Shown piece by piece: positions 15,914-25,777 of a stretch of DNA of 64,000 nt (within the stretch, counting starts at the first letter, position 1; the number at the start of each line of letters is the position of its first letter). Source of the stretch: Vallitaleaceae bacterium 9-2 (GTDB taxonomy: Bacteria; Bacillota; Clostridia; Lachnospirales; Vallitaleaceae); contig CP121691.1 in the NCBI GenBank assembly GCA_038396585.1, positions 744,001 through 808,000 of the forward strand, read 5' to 3'. The position numbers were made by a program, and so were the translations under genes. Under the pieces are notes generated by a model. The model saw nothing but the letters and a program-made list of their open reading frames with translations. It was not told the origin of the DNA and did no database searches.

Positions 15914-17026
15914 ATGGCAAGTTTATCTCTTAAGAACATCAAAAAAGTATATGCAGGAAATGTAACAGCAGTTCAAGACTTCAACCTTGAAATTGCAGAC
16001 AAAGAATTTATCATCTTCGTTGGACCATCAGGATGTGGTAAATCTACGACACTTCGTATGATTGCTGGTCTTGAAGAAATCTCAGAAGGTGAATTATACA
16101 TTGGCGATCGTTTAGTAAACGATGTAGAGCCAAAAGATCGTGATATTGCGATGGTTTTCCAAAACTATGCATTGTATCCACATATGACCGTATACGATAA
16201 CATGGCATTTGGTCTTAAATTACGTAAGACTCCAAAAGCTGAAATTGATCGTCGTGTACAAGAAGCAGCTAAGATTCTTGGTATTGAAGTATTGCTTGAT
16301 CGTCGACCAAAAGCATTATCTGGTGGACAACGTCAACGTGTTGCTATGGGTCGTGCGATTGTTCGTGAGCCAAAAGTATTCTTAATGGATGAGCCTTTAT
16401 CAAACCTTGATGCTAAGCTTAGAGTTCAAATGCGTATTGAGATTTCTCGCTTACATCAAAGACTTCAAACAACAATTATCTATGTAACTCATGACCAGGT
16501 AGAGGCGATGACACTTGGAACAAGAATCGTTGTTATGAAAGATGGTATTATCCAACAAGTGGATACACCTTCAAACCTTTATGATCACCCAACAAACCTT
16601 TTCGTTGCTGGATTCATTGGTTCACCTCAAATGAACTTCTTGGATGCAAAAGTTTCAAGAACAGGTGATGATATCACTTTATTATTTGGAACAAACTCGA
16701 TTTTATTAAAAGGAAAGCAAGCACAATCTATGATTGATGGTGGCTATGTAGATAAAGAAATCGTATTTGGTATCCGTCCAGAAGACATTCATGAAGATCA
16801 AGCTTATATGGATGCACATCCAGAAGCAGTTATTGATTTTGATGTTAACGTTGTCGAAATGTTAGGTGCTGAGCTTAATGTTATCGGTAGTGTAGATGCT
16901 TTTGATGTTACTGCTAAGACTGATCCACGATACAAAGTTGAATCAGGTCAAACAGTAAAAATGGCATTTGACCTTAATCGCTTACATTTATTCGACAAAG
17001 AGACAGAAAAAGTAATAGAATTGTAA
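15914..17026 (+). CDS. ugpC: Sugar ABC transporter ATPase, UgpC/MsmX type
   Basis: ATP-binding subunit that energises carbohydrate ABC importers. Walker [10 protein letters not shown] (37-45), signature LSGGQ (135-139), Walker B FLMDE (156-160) and a C-terminal OB-fold (TOBE/MalK regulatory) domain of about 240-370 are present. It has no permease or binding protein beside it, which fits an orphan, shared ATPase such as MsmX of B. subtilis, serving several transporters. Codons are more uniform (CGT, GGT, CTT) than in its neighbours, which suggests high expression. It has its own terminator; the CdaR-like regulator gene follows. Confidence 0.93.
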   Translation: MASLSLKNIKKVYAGNVTAVQDFNLEIADKEFIIFVGPSGCGKSTTLRMIAGLEEISEGELYIGDRLVNDVEPKDRDIAMVFQNYALYPHMTVYDNMAFGLKLRKTPKAEIDRRVQEAAKILGIEVLLDRRPKALSGGQRQRVAMGRAIVREPKVFLMDEPLSNLDAKLRVQMRIEISRLHQRLQTTIIYVTHDQVEAMTLGTRIVVMKDGIIQQVDTPSNLYDHPTNLFVAGFIGSPQMNFLDAKVSRTGDDITLLFGTNSILLKGKQAQSMIDGGYVDKEIVFGIRPEDIHEDQAYMDAHPEAVIDFDVNVVEMLGAELNVIGSVDAFDVTAKTDPRYKVESGQTVKMAFDLNRLHLFDKETEKVIEL

Positions 17027-17046
17027 GAGTAAAACAAAAATAATTG

Positions 17047-17080
17047 GAGGGAATGCACAAAATTGTGCATTCCCTCTTTC
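17047..17080 (+). terminator. Terminator of ugpC
   Basis: A 14-bp perfect stem (17047-17060 with 17063-17076) with a very short loop, followed by a brief T-rich tail. Confidence 0.75.
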
Positions 17081-17155
17081 AATTTTGTAAATTATGCTAT
17101 AAAATGGAAACAGAATCCAAAGATGCAAAGCATCTAGAAAGTAGGAGAAAGTTAT

Positions 17156-18250
17156 ATGATTTCGAATCAAATAATTCAAAACACAATTGAAGGATTAAAA
17201 ACAATTACTCGCATTGAACTTAGCGTTATGGATCCCGATGGAAAAATATTAGCAACAACAGAAGAAGAAAAACTAGGGGAATACAATTATGCAGTCCCTG
17301 ATTTTATTAATTCACAAGCAGAGAGTCAACTTGTACAAGGCTATCAATTTTTCAAAGTATTTGATGACCGTACAGTGGAGTATGTTATTTCTGCCCAAGG
17401 TGAAGCAGAAGATGTATATAAAATCGGAAAGATAGCATCCTTCCAAATTCAAAATCTGTTGGTTGCTTACAAAGAACGTTTTGATAAGGACAACTTTATC
17501 AAAAACTTATTGTTAGATAATCTATTGCTTGTCGATATCTATAATCGTTCAAAAAAATTACACATTGAAACGGATGTACGTCGTGTATCAATGATCGTAG
17601 AAACCAAATTCGAAAAAGACACAAATGCTCTTGAAATCGTACGTAGTATTTTCCCAGCTAAAACGAAAGATTTTATTACAGCTGTGGATGAAAAAAATAT
17701 TATTTTAGTTAAAGAGCTTAAAGAAACAGATACCATTGAAGATATTGAAAAATTGGCACGTATGATTGTAGATACATTAAATGCAGAGGCGATGAGCTCC
17801 GTTTATGTTGCTATTGGAACTGTGGTGAATGACATTAAAGATGTATCAAGATCCTACAAAGAAGCAAAGATGGCATTGGAAGTTGGAAAAATCTTCTATA
17901 CAGAAGCACATGTTATGGCATATGAAAACCTAGGTATTGGACGACTAATTTATCAATTGCCAATTCCACTATGTAAAATGTTTATCAGTGAAATTTTCCA
18001 AGGACAATCACCGGATGAATTTGATGATGAAACACTGGCAACGATTAATAAATTTTTTGAAAACAGCTTAAATGTGTCGGAAACTTCAAGACAATTATAT
18101 ATCCATCGTAATACACTGGTATACCGCTTAGATAAACTTCAAAAAAACACAGGATTGGACTTAAGAACATTTGAAGACGCAATTACATTTAAAATTGCAT
18201 TGATGGTTGTAAAATACATGCGTTATATGAGCCAGTCAGATGTATATTAA
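17156..18250 (+). CDS. CdaR/PucR-type transcriptional regulator
   Basis: 364 residues: an N-terminal putative sugar-diacid-type sensor region (about 5-120), a middle GGDEF-like region (about 140-260) and a C-terminal PucR-type helix-turn-helix (about 300-355, with NVSETSRQLYIHRNTLVYRLD). CdaR in E. coli activates glucarate/glycerate use, but no such catabolic genes are here. The position just after ugpC suggests regulation linked to carbohydrate uptake; this is inference. AGGAG precedes the ATG. Confidence 0.85.
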   Translation: MISNQIIQNTIEGLKTITRIELSVMDPDGKILATTEEEKLGEYNYAVPDFINSQAESQLVQGYQFFKVFDDRTVEYVISAQGEAEDVYKIGKIASFQIQNLLVAYKERFDKDNFIKNLLLDNLLLVDIYNRSKKLHIETDVRRVSMIVETKFEKDTNALEIVRSIFPAKTKDFITAVDEKNIILVKELKETDTIEDIEKLARMIVDTLNAEAMSSVYVAIGTVVNDIKDVSRSYKEAKMALEVGKIFYTEAHVMAYENLGIGRLIYQLPIPLCKMFISEIFQGQSPDEFDDETLATINKFFENSLNVSETSRQLYIHRNTLVYRLDKLQKNTGLDLRTFEDAITFKIALMVVKYMRYMSQSDVY

Positions 18251-18286
18251 CAATGGTCTTATCCGATAGGATAAGGGAGGCTTAAA

Positions 18287-18973
18287 ATGATACGATTAGA
18301 AAATGTTTCAAAGACATATCCCAATGGCGTCAAAGCCCTTGACGATGTGTCATTTTCCATAGAAAAAGGAGAGTTTGTATTTATTGTCGGAGGAAGTGGC
18401 TCGGGAAAAACTTCGATAATCAAAAGCTTGATGCGTGAGATAAAAGTATCCTCCGGGCAGATATATGTTGAGGGTGTAGACATAACGAAACTAAGCAATC
18501 GAAAAGTTCCAAAGCTACGTCGTAATTTAGGTGTAGTTTTTCAGGATTTTCGATTGCTACAAAATATGTCTGTTTATCAAAATGTCGCATTTGCGCTGCG
18601 TGTAACAGAAACACCTACACGCATTATACGAAAAACCGTTCCGACATTACTATCTATGGTCGGACTAACGCACAAAGCAAAAATGAAACCTTATCAATTA
18701 TCAGGTGGAGAACAGCAGAGAACAGCATTAGCTAGGGCTCTTGCAAATAATCCGCCTATTCTTATTGCAGATGAACCCACAGGTAACTTGGATCCAAAAA
18801 TCTCCTGGGAAATCATGCGGTTGCTTCAAGACATTAACATGAGAGGAACGACAGTCGTTGTAGTAACTCATGATCGAGAAATCGTTGATGCAATGAAAAA
18901 ACGTGTGATAACGTTAAAACATGGACGTGTAATTAAGGACATTCAAAGAGGAGACTATGGTTATGAGAATTAA
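18287..18973 (+). CDS. ftsE: Cell division ATP-binding protein FtsE
   Basis: ATPase of the FtsEX complex, which controls peptidoglycan hydrolases at the division site or side wall. Walker A GGSGSGKT (35-42), signature LSGGEQ (138-143) and Walker B ILIADEPTGNLDP are canonical; 228 residues is the family length. The N-terminus MIRLENVSKTYPNG and the segment FQDFRLLQNMSVYQNVA are typical of FtsE and separate it from lipoprotein exporters. It overlaps ftsX by 11 bases. Confidence 0.95.
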   Translation: MIRLENVSKTYPNGVKALDDVSFSIEKGEFVFIVGGSGSGKTSIIKSLMREIKVSSGQIYVEGVDITKLSNRKVPKLRRNLGVVFQDFRLLQNMSVYQNVAFALRVTETPTRIIRKTVPTLLSMVGLTHKAKMKPYQLSGGEQQRTALARALANNPPILIADEPTGNLDPKISWEIMRLLQDINMRGTTVVVVTHDREIVDAMKKRVITLKHGRVIKDIQRGDYGYEN

Positions 18974-19871
18974 AACTCTATGGTATTGCTTGATAGAAGG
19001 CATAAAAAACCTTTTTAAGAATAGATTGATGTCACTTGCATCCATATTGACCATTGTAGCAAGCTTATTTATTGTTAGTATTTTTTACTCCATAACAGTA
19101 AATTTAAACTATACACTAGATGAATTTGAGCATAATATTGGAATTGCAATATTTTTTGAAGAAAATGTAACAGAAAACGAAATATTAACACTTAAGACCC
19201 AATTGGAAGCGCGTGAAGAAGTGTATGAAGTGACCTATGTTAGTGAAAAACAGGCATGGGAGGATTTCAAAGGAGACTATTTTGCAGGAAGAGAAGATTT
19301 ACTTGAAGGATTTGATGAAGATAATCCATTGGTTGGATCGGCTTCTTTGCAGGTTCTGTTTGATGATATATCAAAGCAAGACCATCTTATTCGTCTCCTA
19401 GAATCGGAAAGCATTGTTCGACACGTTAAGGAAGCTAGAGAAGTGGCGGCTATAGTTGAGAACTTTAATGATTTGGTTGCATATATCAGCTTAGCGCTTA
19501 TTGTCATCCTATCAATTATTTCGCTATTTATTATTTCAAACACGATTCGCTTAGGTATTGCTCTTAGAAAGCGCGAAATTAATGTTATGCGTTATATCGG
19601 AGCAAAGTCGATGATGATTCGTGGTCCTTTTATTGTTGAAGGGGCGCTTATTGGAGTCATAGGTGCGGCTATACCACTTATTGCGATATCCAATTTTTAT
19701 GATCGAGTCATACAAAGTATTATGACGCAATTTTACCTTTTGAATGATTTTCTTGTATTTATTCCGGTAGAGCAATTGATGGTTCAATTAACGCCAATTA
19801 TGCTTATATCAGGAGCTGCACTTGGGATTATTGGAAGTCGATTTACCATTGGAAGATATTTAAAGGTTTAA
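18963..19871 (+). CDS. ftsX: Cell division protein FtsX
   Basis: Membrane partner of FtsE. Four predicted helices: one near the N-terminus (SLASILTIVASLFIVSIFY), then a large extracellular loop (about 45-165) that in Gram-positives contacts hydrolases, and three C-terminal helices in the FtsX domain. ATG 18963 starts MRIKTLWYCLIEG, matching the usual FtsX N-terminus and correctly spaced from GAGGAG; ATG 18957 is the alternative. Its neighbour, an M23 peptidase with a coiled coil, is the likely regulated hydrolase. Confidence 0.93.
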   Translation: MRIKTLWYCLIEGIKNLFKNRLMSLASILTIVASLFIVSIFYSITVNLNYTLDEFEHNIGIAIFFEENVTENEILTLKTQLEAREEVYEVTYVSEKQAWEDFKGDYFAGREDLLEGFDEDNPLVGSASLQVLFDDISKQDHLIRLLESESIVRHVKEAREVAAIVENFNDLVAYISLALIVILSIISLFIISNTIRLGIALRKREINVMRYIGAKSMMIRGPFIVEGALIGVIGAAIPLIAISNFYDRVIQSIMTQFYLLNDFLVFIPVEQLMVQLTPIMLISGAALGIIGSRFTIGRYLKV

Positions 19872-19911
19872 CGAGGAGTTACGATACCTGTACTAATAGG
19901 AGGGTGATGAT

Positions 19912-21087
19912 GTGGGCAAAAAATTAATACGTCAGCGGTTCTTATTAACTCTGCTTTTAGCGGTGTTGATTCCGGTTGTCGCTTTAAGCGTCAACGCAAG
20001 AACGTCAATTGAAGATTTAGAACAGCAAAAAAAAGAGACAGAACAAGCGATTGAAGATGCAAAAGAGGAATTTGCGCAAAAAAATGCAGGTATTGCAGAG
20101 CGCTCCTACCAGATTTTAGAGTTGGAGGAGGAAACGAACCGTATCAACAATGCGATTGCAAAGACAAATTCTGAGATTGCCACTAAGGAAGAAGAAATTG
20201 GTCTAACGCTTGAGCAGTTAGACTTAATCCGCGAAGAACAAGATGTATATTATGAGCAGACAAAAGAACGTATAAAGGTCATGTATGAATTTGGATCAAC
20301 AGAGTATCTTGAGGTACTTCTAGAATCTAAAGATACCAGTGATTTTTTTAATCGTTTAGAATATTTGAATAAATTAGTAGCATATGATCAAGAAATGCTC
20401 GAAAAGATTCAAGAAATTGAAGAAGAAATTAAGCGTCATGAAAACCAGTTGACAGTTGAAAAAATTGAACTGGAAGAGCTGCAGGCTGAAAACATGGTTC
20501 AAAAAAATGATGTTGAGGCATTGCGCGTAAAAAAAGAAAAAGAAATTGTGTCTATTCAAGAAGATAAAGAACTTATCCTTCAAGAGATTCAAATGATGGA
20601 AAAAGAGCAAGAAGAACGCGATAAAATGATTGAAGAGCTGATAAAGCTATATGCAGATAGTACAATATTATTCGGTGGGGATCTGGACTGGCCTGTACCT
20701 GGATGGAGTCGTATCTCTTCAGAATTTGGTCCAAGAATACATCCCGTGCATGGATATCGAAGCACACATACGGGAATTGACATTCCGGCGTCCTATGGAA
20801 CTTCAGTAAAAGCCGCAGGAAGCGGTCGTGTTATTTTTGCCGGTTGGGGAACAGCTTATGGTAACTTTATTTTGATTGACCACGGGGTAGACCCGCAAAA
20901 ACGACATGTCGTTACCCAATATGCGCATAATTCCGAATTGTTGGTTTCAGAAGGAGATGTCGTTGTTCGCGGAGAGACCATTGCAAAGGTTGGTAGTACG
21001 GGATGGTCAACAGGGAACCATTTACACTTCGGTGTTCAAATCGGGGGCGAATGGGTGGACCCAATGAAAAAAGCATCAGCAAACTAA
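19912..21087 (+). CDS. Secreted coiled-coil M23 murein endopeptidase (EnvC/CwlO-like role)
   Basis: 391 residues: signal peptide (about 1-30), long coiled coil (about 31-245, rich in Glu, Lys and Leu heptads) and a LytM/M23 domain. Zinc ligands HTGID (286-290) and HLH (370-372) are both intact, so unlike E. coli EnvC it should be an active peptidase. A GTG start has AGGAGGGTGATGAT in front. Coiled coil plus hydrolase directly behind ftsEX is the arrangement expected of an FtsEX-activated cell-wall hydrolase (as with PcsB or CwlO, whose catalytic domains differ). Confidence 0.9.
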   Translation: MGKKLIRQRFLLTLLLAVLIPVVALSVNARTSIEDLEQQKKETEQAIEDAKEEFAQKNAGIAERSYQILELEEETNRINNAIAKTNSEIATKEEEIGLTLEQLDLIREEQDVYYEQTKERIKVMYEFGSTEYLEVLLESKDTSDFFNRLEYLNKLVAYDQEMLEKIQEIEEEIKRHENQLTVEKIELEELQAENMVQKNDVEALRVKKEKEIVSIQEDKELILQEIQMMEKEQEERDKMIEELIKLYADSTILFGGDLDWPVPGWSRISSEFGPRIHPVHGYRSTHTGIDIPASYGTSVKAAGSGRVIFAGWGTAYGNFILIDHGVDPQKRHVVTQYAHNSELLVSEGDVVVRGETIAKVGSTGWSTGNHLHFGVQIGGEWVDPMKKASAN

Positions 21088-21107
21088 AGCTAGAATAGAG
21101 GGAATGC

Positions 21108-22295
21108 ATGAAAAAAAGTAGTTTTTTTATAGGTTTAGCCAGTGGTATGATTTTAATCTTAGCTCTTCAATTTGTTTTTAATGCATTTTATCCTTTACGA
21201 TATGTGCTGCAGGAAGTTGTTCCGGAGTATACAAATCAAGAGTATGAGAGTTTTGAAACGAAGGTTGAGGATGTCATTGGAAAACTAAATACATACTATT
21301 ATGAAGACATTGATGAGGAATTGTTATATGAAGAAGCTATACGTGGAATGGTCGATAGTGTAGGCGATCCATATACAACATACTTTACCAAAGAAGAGTA
21401 CGCCTCATTTATGGAAACCATGGAAGGCAGTTATGACGGAATCGGTGTTGTTATTTCCTATGGGGAGACAGAAGATGAAGTGGTTGTTGTCGCTCCATTT
21501 AAAGGTTCGCCAGGAGAAAAAGCAGGCATAAAGCCAAATGATCAAATCATCGCTGTTGACCATGAAGAGATTAAGGGCATTGCGCTGGATAAATTAGTTG
21601 AACGTATTAAAGGGCCCAAAGGGACAGAAGTTATCTTAACGGTAATACGAAACGGGGAGACGATGGATATTTCAATAGAACGTGCAGAGATTGAGATTCC
21701 TACAGTGGAGTATAAAATACTGGAAGATAACATAGGATATATAGCGATAAGTAGTTTTGACCTTGTTACTGAAGACCAGTTTGAAAATGCAATAGAACAG
21801 CTAAATAATCAAGGACAAGAGGGAATGATTATTGATCTGCGGTTTAACCCTGGAGGATACTTACACATTGCGTATAATATGATTGATGAATTGTTAAAAG
21901 AAGATATGTTAGTCGTATATACTGTGGATAAACAAGGGGATCGTTCTGAACTTATTACAGAGACAAAGCAATCTTTTGATAAACCACTGGTCATATTGGT
22001 CAATGGAAGCAGTGCCAGTGCATCTGAAATTATGTCGGGAGCGATAAAAGATCATGATTTAGGAACCATTGTCGGCGAGACGACATTTGGCAAAGGGTTA
22101 GTGCAACAAACCATTGACCTTGATGATGACTCAGCCGTTAAGGTGACGGTTTCAAGGTACTATACACCCGATGGAAATTACATACAAGGGGTTGGAATAG
22201 AACCGGATATCTTTGTGGAAGAAGATTATGAAAATGATGTAGATGATCAATTAGAAAAAGCAATCGAAGTTATCAAAGAACACATTAATCCATAG
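21108..22295 (+). CDS. S41 C-terminal processing protease (CtpA/CtpB type)
   Basis: Secreted or membrane-anchored serine protease. An N-terminal signal anchor (about 5-30) is followed by a PDZ domain (about 100-185, with GIGVVI and SPGEKAGIKPND) and the S41 core. The Ser-Lys dyad is readable: GSSASASEI (300-308, nucleophile probably Ser304) and TFGKGLVQ with Lys329, 25 residues apart as in Tsp. In B. subtilis ctpB lies in the same ftsEX-minJ neighbourhood and functions in sporulation signalling. A 13-bp hairpin follows. Confidence 0.93.
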   Translation: MKKSSFFIGLASGMILILALQFVFNAFYPLRYVLQEVVPEYTNQEYESFETKVEDVIGKLNTYYYEDIDEELLYEEAIRGMVDSVGDPYTTYFTKEEYASFMETMEGSYDGIGVVISYGETEDEVVVVAPFKGSPGEKAGIKPNDQIIAVDHEEIKGIALDKLVERIKGPKGTEVILTVIRNGETMDISIERAEIEIPTVEYKILEDNIGYIAISSFDLVTEDQFENAIEQLNNQGQEGMIIDLRFNPGGYLHIAYNMIDELLKEDMLVVYTVDKQGDRSELITETKQSFDKPLVILVNGSSASASEIMSGAIKDHDLGTIVGETTFGKGLVQQTIDLDDDSAVKVTVSRYYTPDGNYIQGVGIEPDIFVEEDYENDVDDQLEKAIEVIKEHINP

Positions 22296-22319
22296 AACAC
22301 CATGAGAATACACAAATGA

Positions 22320-22358
22320 TTCAAGCGCCAAAACTACAACAAAGCTTTGGCGCTTGAA
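22320..22358 (+). other. 13-bp inverted repeat between the S41 protease and PDZ genes
   Basis: TTCAAGCGCCAAA (22320-22332) is repeated inverted and perfect at 22346-22358 with a 13-base loop. No T-run follows, so it is more likely an mRNA processing or stability element, or a partial attenuator, than a strong terminator. Confidence 0.6.
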
Positions 22359-22382
22359 CCCTTAATGAAAGATGAGAAAAAT

Positions 22383-23621
22383 ATGTTGGAGATAGTAAGA
22401 GTAACTTTAGAAAGTGTTGGTCATTCAATTTTTAATATTGTTTTTATATTTGGTGTGTGGATTGTTTTTTTAATTAATCGACGTTTGTACCATATTGATA
22501 TTTATCGAATTATCAAAAAAAAATCAATTTTTCACGTCATGGCTGACATACTTGTACAAAGCATTATCATTGGAAGCATCATGAGCTTTATTATTGTTTT
22601 TGTTGGGGTACCGCTATTTTTTAATGCGTTTTTGGTTTTTCTTATTCCGATTTCACTCCTGCTTTCGATGATTCGCATAAGATTTTTAGATATCCATTAT
22701 AGTGCAGCGCTAATTTCTGTGATGACCTTAGTTTTAAATGGACAACATATAGGTGAATATGTGTTGCCCAATATTGAAACACACATTCCTTCGCTTATGC
22801 TTCTTGTAGGCATGTTAAATGTTATCAAAGGATTGATGATATGGTTGACCCAAGACCAAAGTGTTATCCCGGTATTGAGTCGTAAAAATAATCAAATCGT
22901 CATGGGACATATCATTCATAAAAGTTGGATTTTACCCATGGGTATCTTGCTGCTGCAAATAGGCGAATTGTTAACAAATGGAATTCAAATGCCACCATGG
23001 TGGCCGATACTTGATTATGGTTATAGTCAAAGCGTATTTTTTTCAATGCTTCCATTTGTAGCTATGTTAAGTCATAATTCAATTAGCTATACACAAACAC
23101 TGAAAAATCATAAAAAGCAATATGTATGGAGTAATTTGATAATCGGAAGCATCATGATCGTGATCGGTTTTTTTGCACTACATAGTTTTATACTTCAAGT
23201 GGCCGGTACGTTGATGATGATTATATTGCCAGAAGCCATTCACTGGATGCGTCTTCAAAAGGAACGAAAAACTCCGCCCATCTATTCACATCCTGAAAGT
23301 GGGCTACGAATCATGGAAGTCATTGATGGCGGTGTAGCTGATGAACTTGGTATGGAAATGGGGGAAGTCATTGAAAAAGTCAACGATACGTTGATTCATG
23401 ATTTTAAACATTTTTTGCGTATGATTAAAGATGCCAAAGAGCAAATTGTCATCGAATCTAGAACTATTTCGGGGCGAATGATTCGATATGAAATTCATAA
23501 AACGAAGGATCTGTCGCGCATGGGGGTAAGATTTATTCCGGAGAAACCACTAATCACCTATTCAATGGAAAACTATAATCATATTGGATTGCTTGATTTT
23601 TTAAAAGGAAATTATAAATAG
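22383..23621 (+). CDS. Polytopic membrane protein with C-terminal PDZ domain (MinJ-like)
   Basis: About seven to eight predicted membrane helices (residues about 10-300) precede a PDZ domain (about 310-395) with the segments GVADELGMEMGEVIEKVND and GVRFIP. The same order, ftsEX then ctp then a PDZ membrane protein, occurs in Bacillus, where the last gene is minJ, bridging DivIVA to MinCD. I infer a topological or division role from context; sequence similarity cannot be tested here. I prefer ATG 22383, after the hairpin; the in-frame ATG 22365 is possible, and both have weak binding sites. Confidence 0.75.
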   Translation: MLEIVRVTLESVGHSIFNIVFIFGVWIVFLINRRLYHIDIYRIIKKKSIFHVMADILVQSIIIGSIMSFIIVFVGVPLFFNAFLVFLIPISLLLSMIRIRFLDIHYSAALISVMTLVLNGQHIGEYVLPNIETHIPSLMLLVGMLNVIKGLMIWLTQDQSVIPVLSRKNNQIVMGHIIHKSWILPMGILLLQIGELLTNGIQMPPWWPILDYGYSQSVFFSMLPFVAMLSHNSISYTQTLKNHKKQYVWSNLIIGSIMIVIGFFALHSFILQVAGTLMMIILPEAIHWMRLQKERKTPPIYSHPESGLRIMEVIDGGVADELGMEMGEVIEKVNDTLIHDFKHFLRMIKDAKEQIVIESRTISGRMIRYEIHKTKDLSRMGVRFIPEKPLITYSMENYNHIGLLDFLKGNYK

Positions 23622-23631
23622 ACATATAGAG

Positions 23632-23678
23632 AATCAGACGTTTCATGTAATAGTCATGGAACTGTTCTGATTTTTTTT
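23632..23678 (+). terminator. Terminator after the PDZ gene
   Basis: Two-part stem: AATCAGA (23632-23638) with TCTGATT (23666-23672), and TTTCATG with CATGGAA inside, followed by a run of eight T. It separates the division cluster from uvrBA. Confidence 0.8.
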
Positions 23679-23688
23679 GTGATTTTGA

Positions 23689-23726
23689 GAACATATGTTT
23701 GCAAATAGAATAGGGTATGGTATAAT
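23689..23726 (+). promoter_or_regulatory. LexA-box-controlled promoter of uvrBA
   Basis: GAACATATGTTT (23689-23700) matches the Gram-positive SOS box GAAC-N4-GTTC at all but the final base. It overlaps the -35 TTTGCA (23698-23703); after 17 bases comes TATAAT (23721-23726) with an extended TGg. Repression by LexA and induction on DNA damage are expected. Confidence 0.8.
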
Positions 23727-23783
23727 TATTTAACAGTAAGCAGAGAAAAGTTTGAGATGATTTGGGTAAAAAGAGGTGTAGGC

Positions 23784-25769
23784 ATGGGACGATTTAATTT
23801 ACAATCAGAGTTTAAACCAACAGGAGATCAACCACAGGCAATTCGCCAATTGTTGGAAGGGTTTCAAGAGGGGAACAAGCATGAGACTTTACTAGGAGTT
23901 ACTGGCTCAGGAAAAACATTTACTATGGCAAATATCATTCAGGATATGAATGTGCCAACATTAATTATTGCACATAATAAAACTTTGGCGGCTCAATTAT
24001 ATTCTGAGTTTAAAGAGTTTTTTCCAGACAATGCAGTTGAGTACTTTGTTAGTTATTATGACTATTATCAACCGGAAGCTTATGTGGCGCATTCAGATAC
24101 ATATATAGAAAAAGATTCATCGATCAACGAGGAGATAGATAAATTACGACATTCGGCTACGGCAGCATTAGCTGAGCGCCGTGATGTTATTATTATTGCA
24201 TCGGTATCGTGTATCTATGGGTTGGGATCGCCGATTGATTATAAGGAGATGGTGATTTCGCTTCGACCGGGTATGGAATATGACCGTGATGAACTCCTAC
24301 GTAAGCTTGTCGATATACAGTATAAGCGTAATGACTTGGATTTTGCTCGCTCTACTTTTCGTGTACGTGGTGATGTGGTTGAAATATTCCCATCAGGTTC
24401 CTATGAAAATGCCTTGCGTATTGAGTTCTTTGGCGATGAGATTGAGCGGATTACGGAGATCAATACACTGACAGGTGAAGTGTTGTTTGACTTAAAACAT
24501 GCGTCAATATTTCCTGCGTCACATTATGTCATTCCTGAAGAAAAAATCGAAAAAGCTCTAGTGGCAATTGAAGAAGAGATGATTGAACGTGTAGCTTATT
24601 TTAAGGCACATGATAAACTTATTGAAGCTCAACGTATCGCTGAACGTACAAATTTTGACATGGAGATGATACGCGAGACTGGATTTTGCTCAGGTATTGA
24701 AAACTACTCCCGCCACTTAACGGGACTGGCACCAGGGCAAGCCCCTCACACTTTAATCGACTATTTTCCAAAAGATTTCTTGATTATTGTTGATGAATCC
24801 CATATGACGATTCCCCAAATACGAGGCATGTATGCAGGCGACCAATCAAGAAAGCAAAACCTCGTGGATTATGGATTCCGATTGCCTTCAGCAAAGGATA
24901 ACCGACCATTGAATTTCTCGGAGTTTGAAGAACGTGTCAATCAGATTTTATATGTATCAGCGACGCCGGGACCCTATGAAAAAGAGCATGAACAAATGTA
25001 TGCTGAACAGATTATCCGCCCGACAGGATTGCTGGATCCAGAAGTTTTTGTACGTCCGGTTAAGGGACAGATTGATGACTTGATTGGTGAGATCAATCAT
25101 GAAGTTGAACTAGGTAAAAAAGTTCTGGTGACAACATTGACGAAAAAAATGTCTGAAGATTTAACGGACTATATGAAAGAAATAGGGATTCGTGTACGAT
25201 ATCTACATTCAGATATTGATACGCTTGAACGTATTGAGATTGTACGTGACTTACGCATGGATGTCTTTGACGTACTTATTGGAATCAACTTGCTACGAGA
25301 AGGGTTAGATATCCCAGAAGTCTCTCTTGTGGCGATTGTTGATGCGGATAAAGAAGGGTTCTTGCGTTCAGAGACTGCATTGATTCAGACTGTTGGTCGA
25401 GCCGCCAGAAATAGTGAAGGTCGGGTTATTATGTATGCAGATAAAATTACTGGGTCTATGGAGCGGGCGATTACAGAAACCAATCGTCGACGTCAGATTC
25501 AGCAAGAATATAATGAAGAGCATAATATTACCCCGCAAACAATTAAAAAGGCCGTTCGCGAACTCATAGCTATATCTAAAGTAGCAGAATCCAAGAAAAC
25601 ATATACTTTAGACAAAGATCCAGAATCTATGGATAATCAAGAACTGGAAAAATTAATTGTTAAACTTAACCAAGATATGAAAAAAGCTGCTTTAAATTTA
25701 GACTTTGAACGTGCAGCCATGTTACGTGATGAGCTTTTTAAGTTGAAAAAGCAGATGCAAGATAGATAG
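23784..25769 (+). CDS. uvrB: Excinuclease ABC subunit B
   Basis: DNA-damage verification helicase of nucleotide excision repair. Walker A GVTGSGKT (38-45), the beta-hairpin region with [17 protein letters not shown] Walker [11 protein letters not shown] and QTVGRAARN helicase motifs, and a C-terminal UVR domain (about 620-655) binding UvrC are all visible; 661 residues is standard. ATG 23784 is chosen because AGAGGTG lies at the correct distance; ATG 23757 would add nine non-conserved residues. First gene of the uvrB-uvrA operon. Confidence 0.97.
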   Translation: MGRFNLQSEFKPTGDQPQAIRQLLEGFQEGNKHETLLGVTGSGKTFTMANIIQDMNVPTLIIAHNKTLAAQLYSEFKEFFPDNAVEYFVSYYDYYQPEAYVAHSDTYIEKDSSINEEIDKLRHSATAALAERRDVIIIASVSCIYGLGSPIDYKEMVISLRPGMEYDRDELLRKLVDIQYKRNDLDFARSTFRVRGDVVEIFPSGSYENALRIEFFGDEIERITEINTLTGEVLFDLKHASIFPASHYVIPEEKIEKALVAIEEEMIERVAYFKAHDKLIEAQRIAERTNFDMEMIRETGFCSGIENYSRHLTGLAPGQAPHTLIDYFPKDFLIIVDESHMTIPQIRGMYAGDQSRKQNLVDYGFRLPSAKDNRPLNFSEFEERVNQILYVSATPGPYEKEHEQMYAEQIIRPTGLLDPEVFVRPVKGQIDDLIGEINHEVELGKKVLVTTLTKKMSEDLTDYMKEIGIRVRYLHSDIDTLERIEIVRDLRMDVFDVLIGINLLREGLDIPEVSLVAIVDADKEGFLRSETALIQTVGRAARNSEGRVIMYADKITGSMERAITETNRRRQIQQEYNEEHNITPQTIKKAVRELIAISKVAESKKTYTLDKDPESMDNQELEKLIVKLNQDMKKAALNLDFERAAMLRDELFKLKKQMQDR

Positions 25770-25777
25770 GAGCAAGT

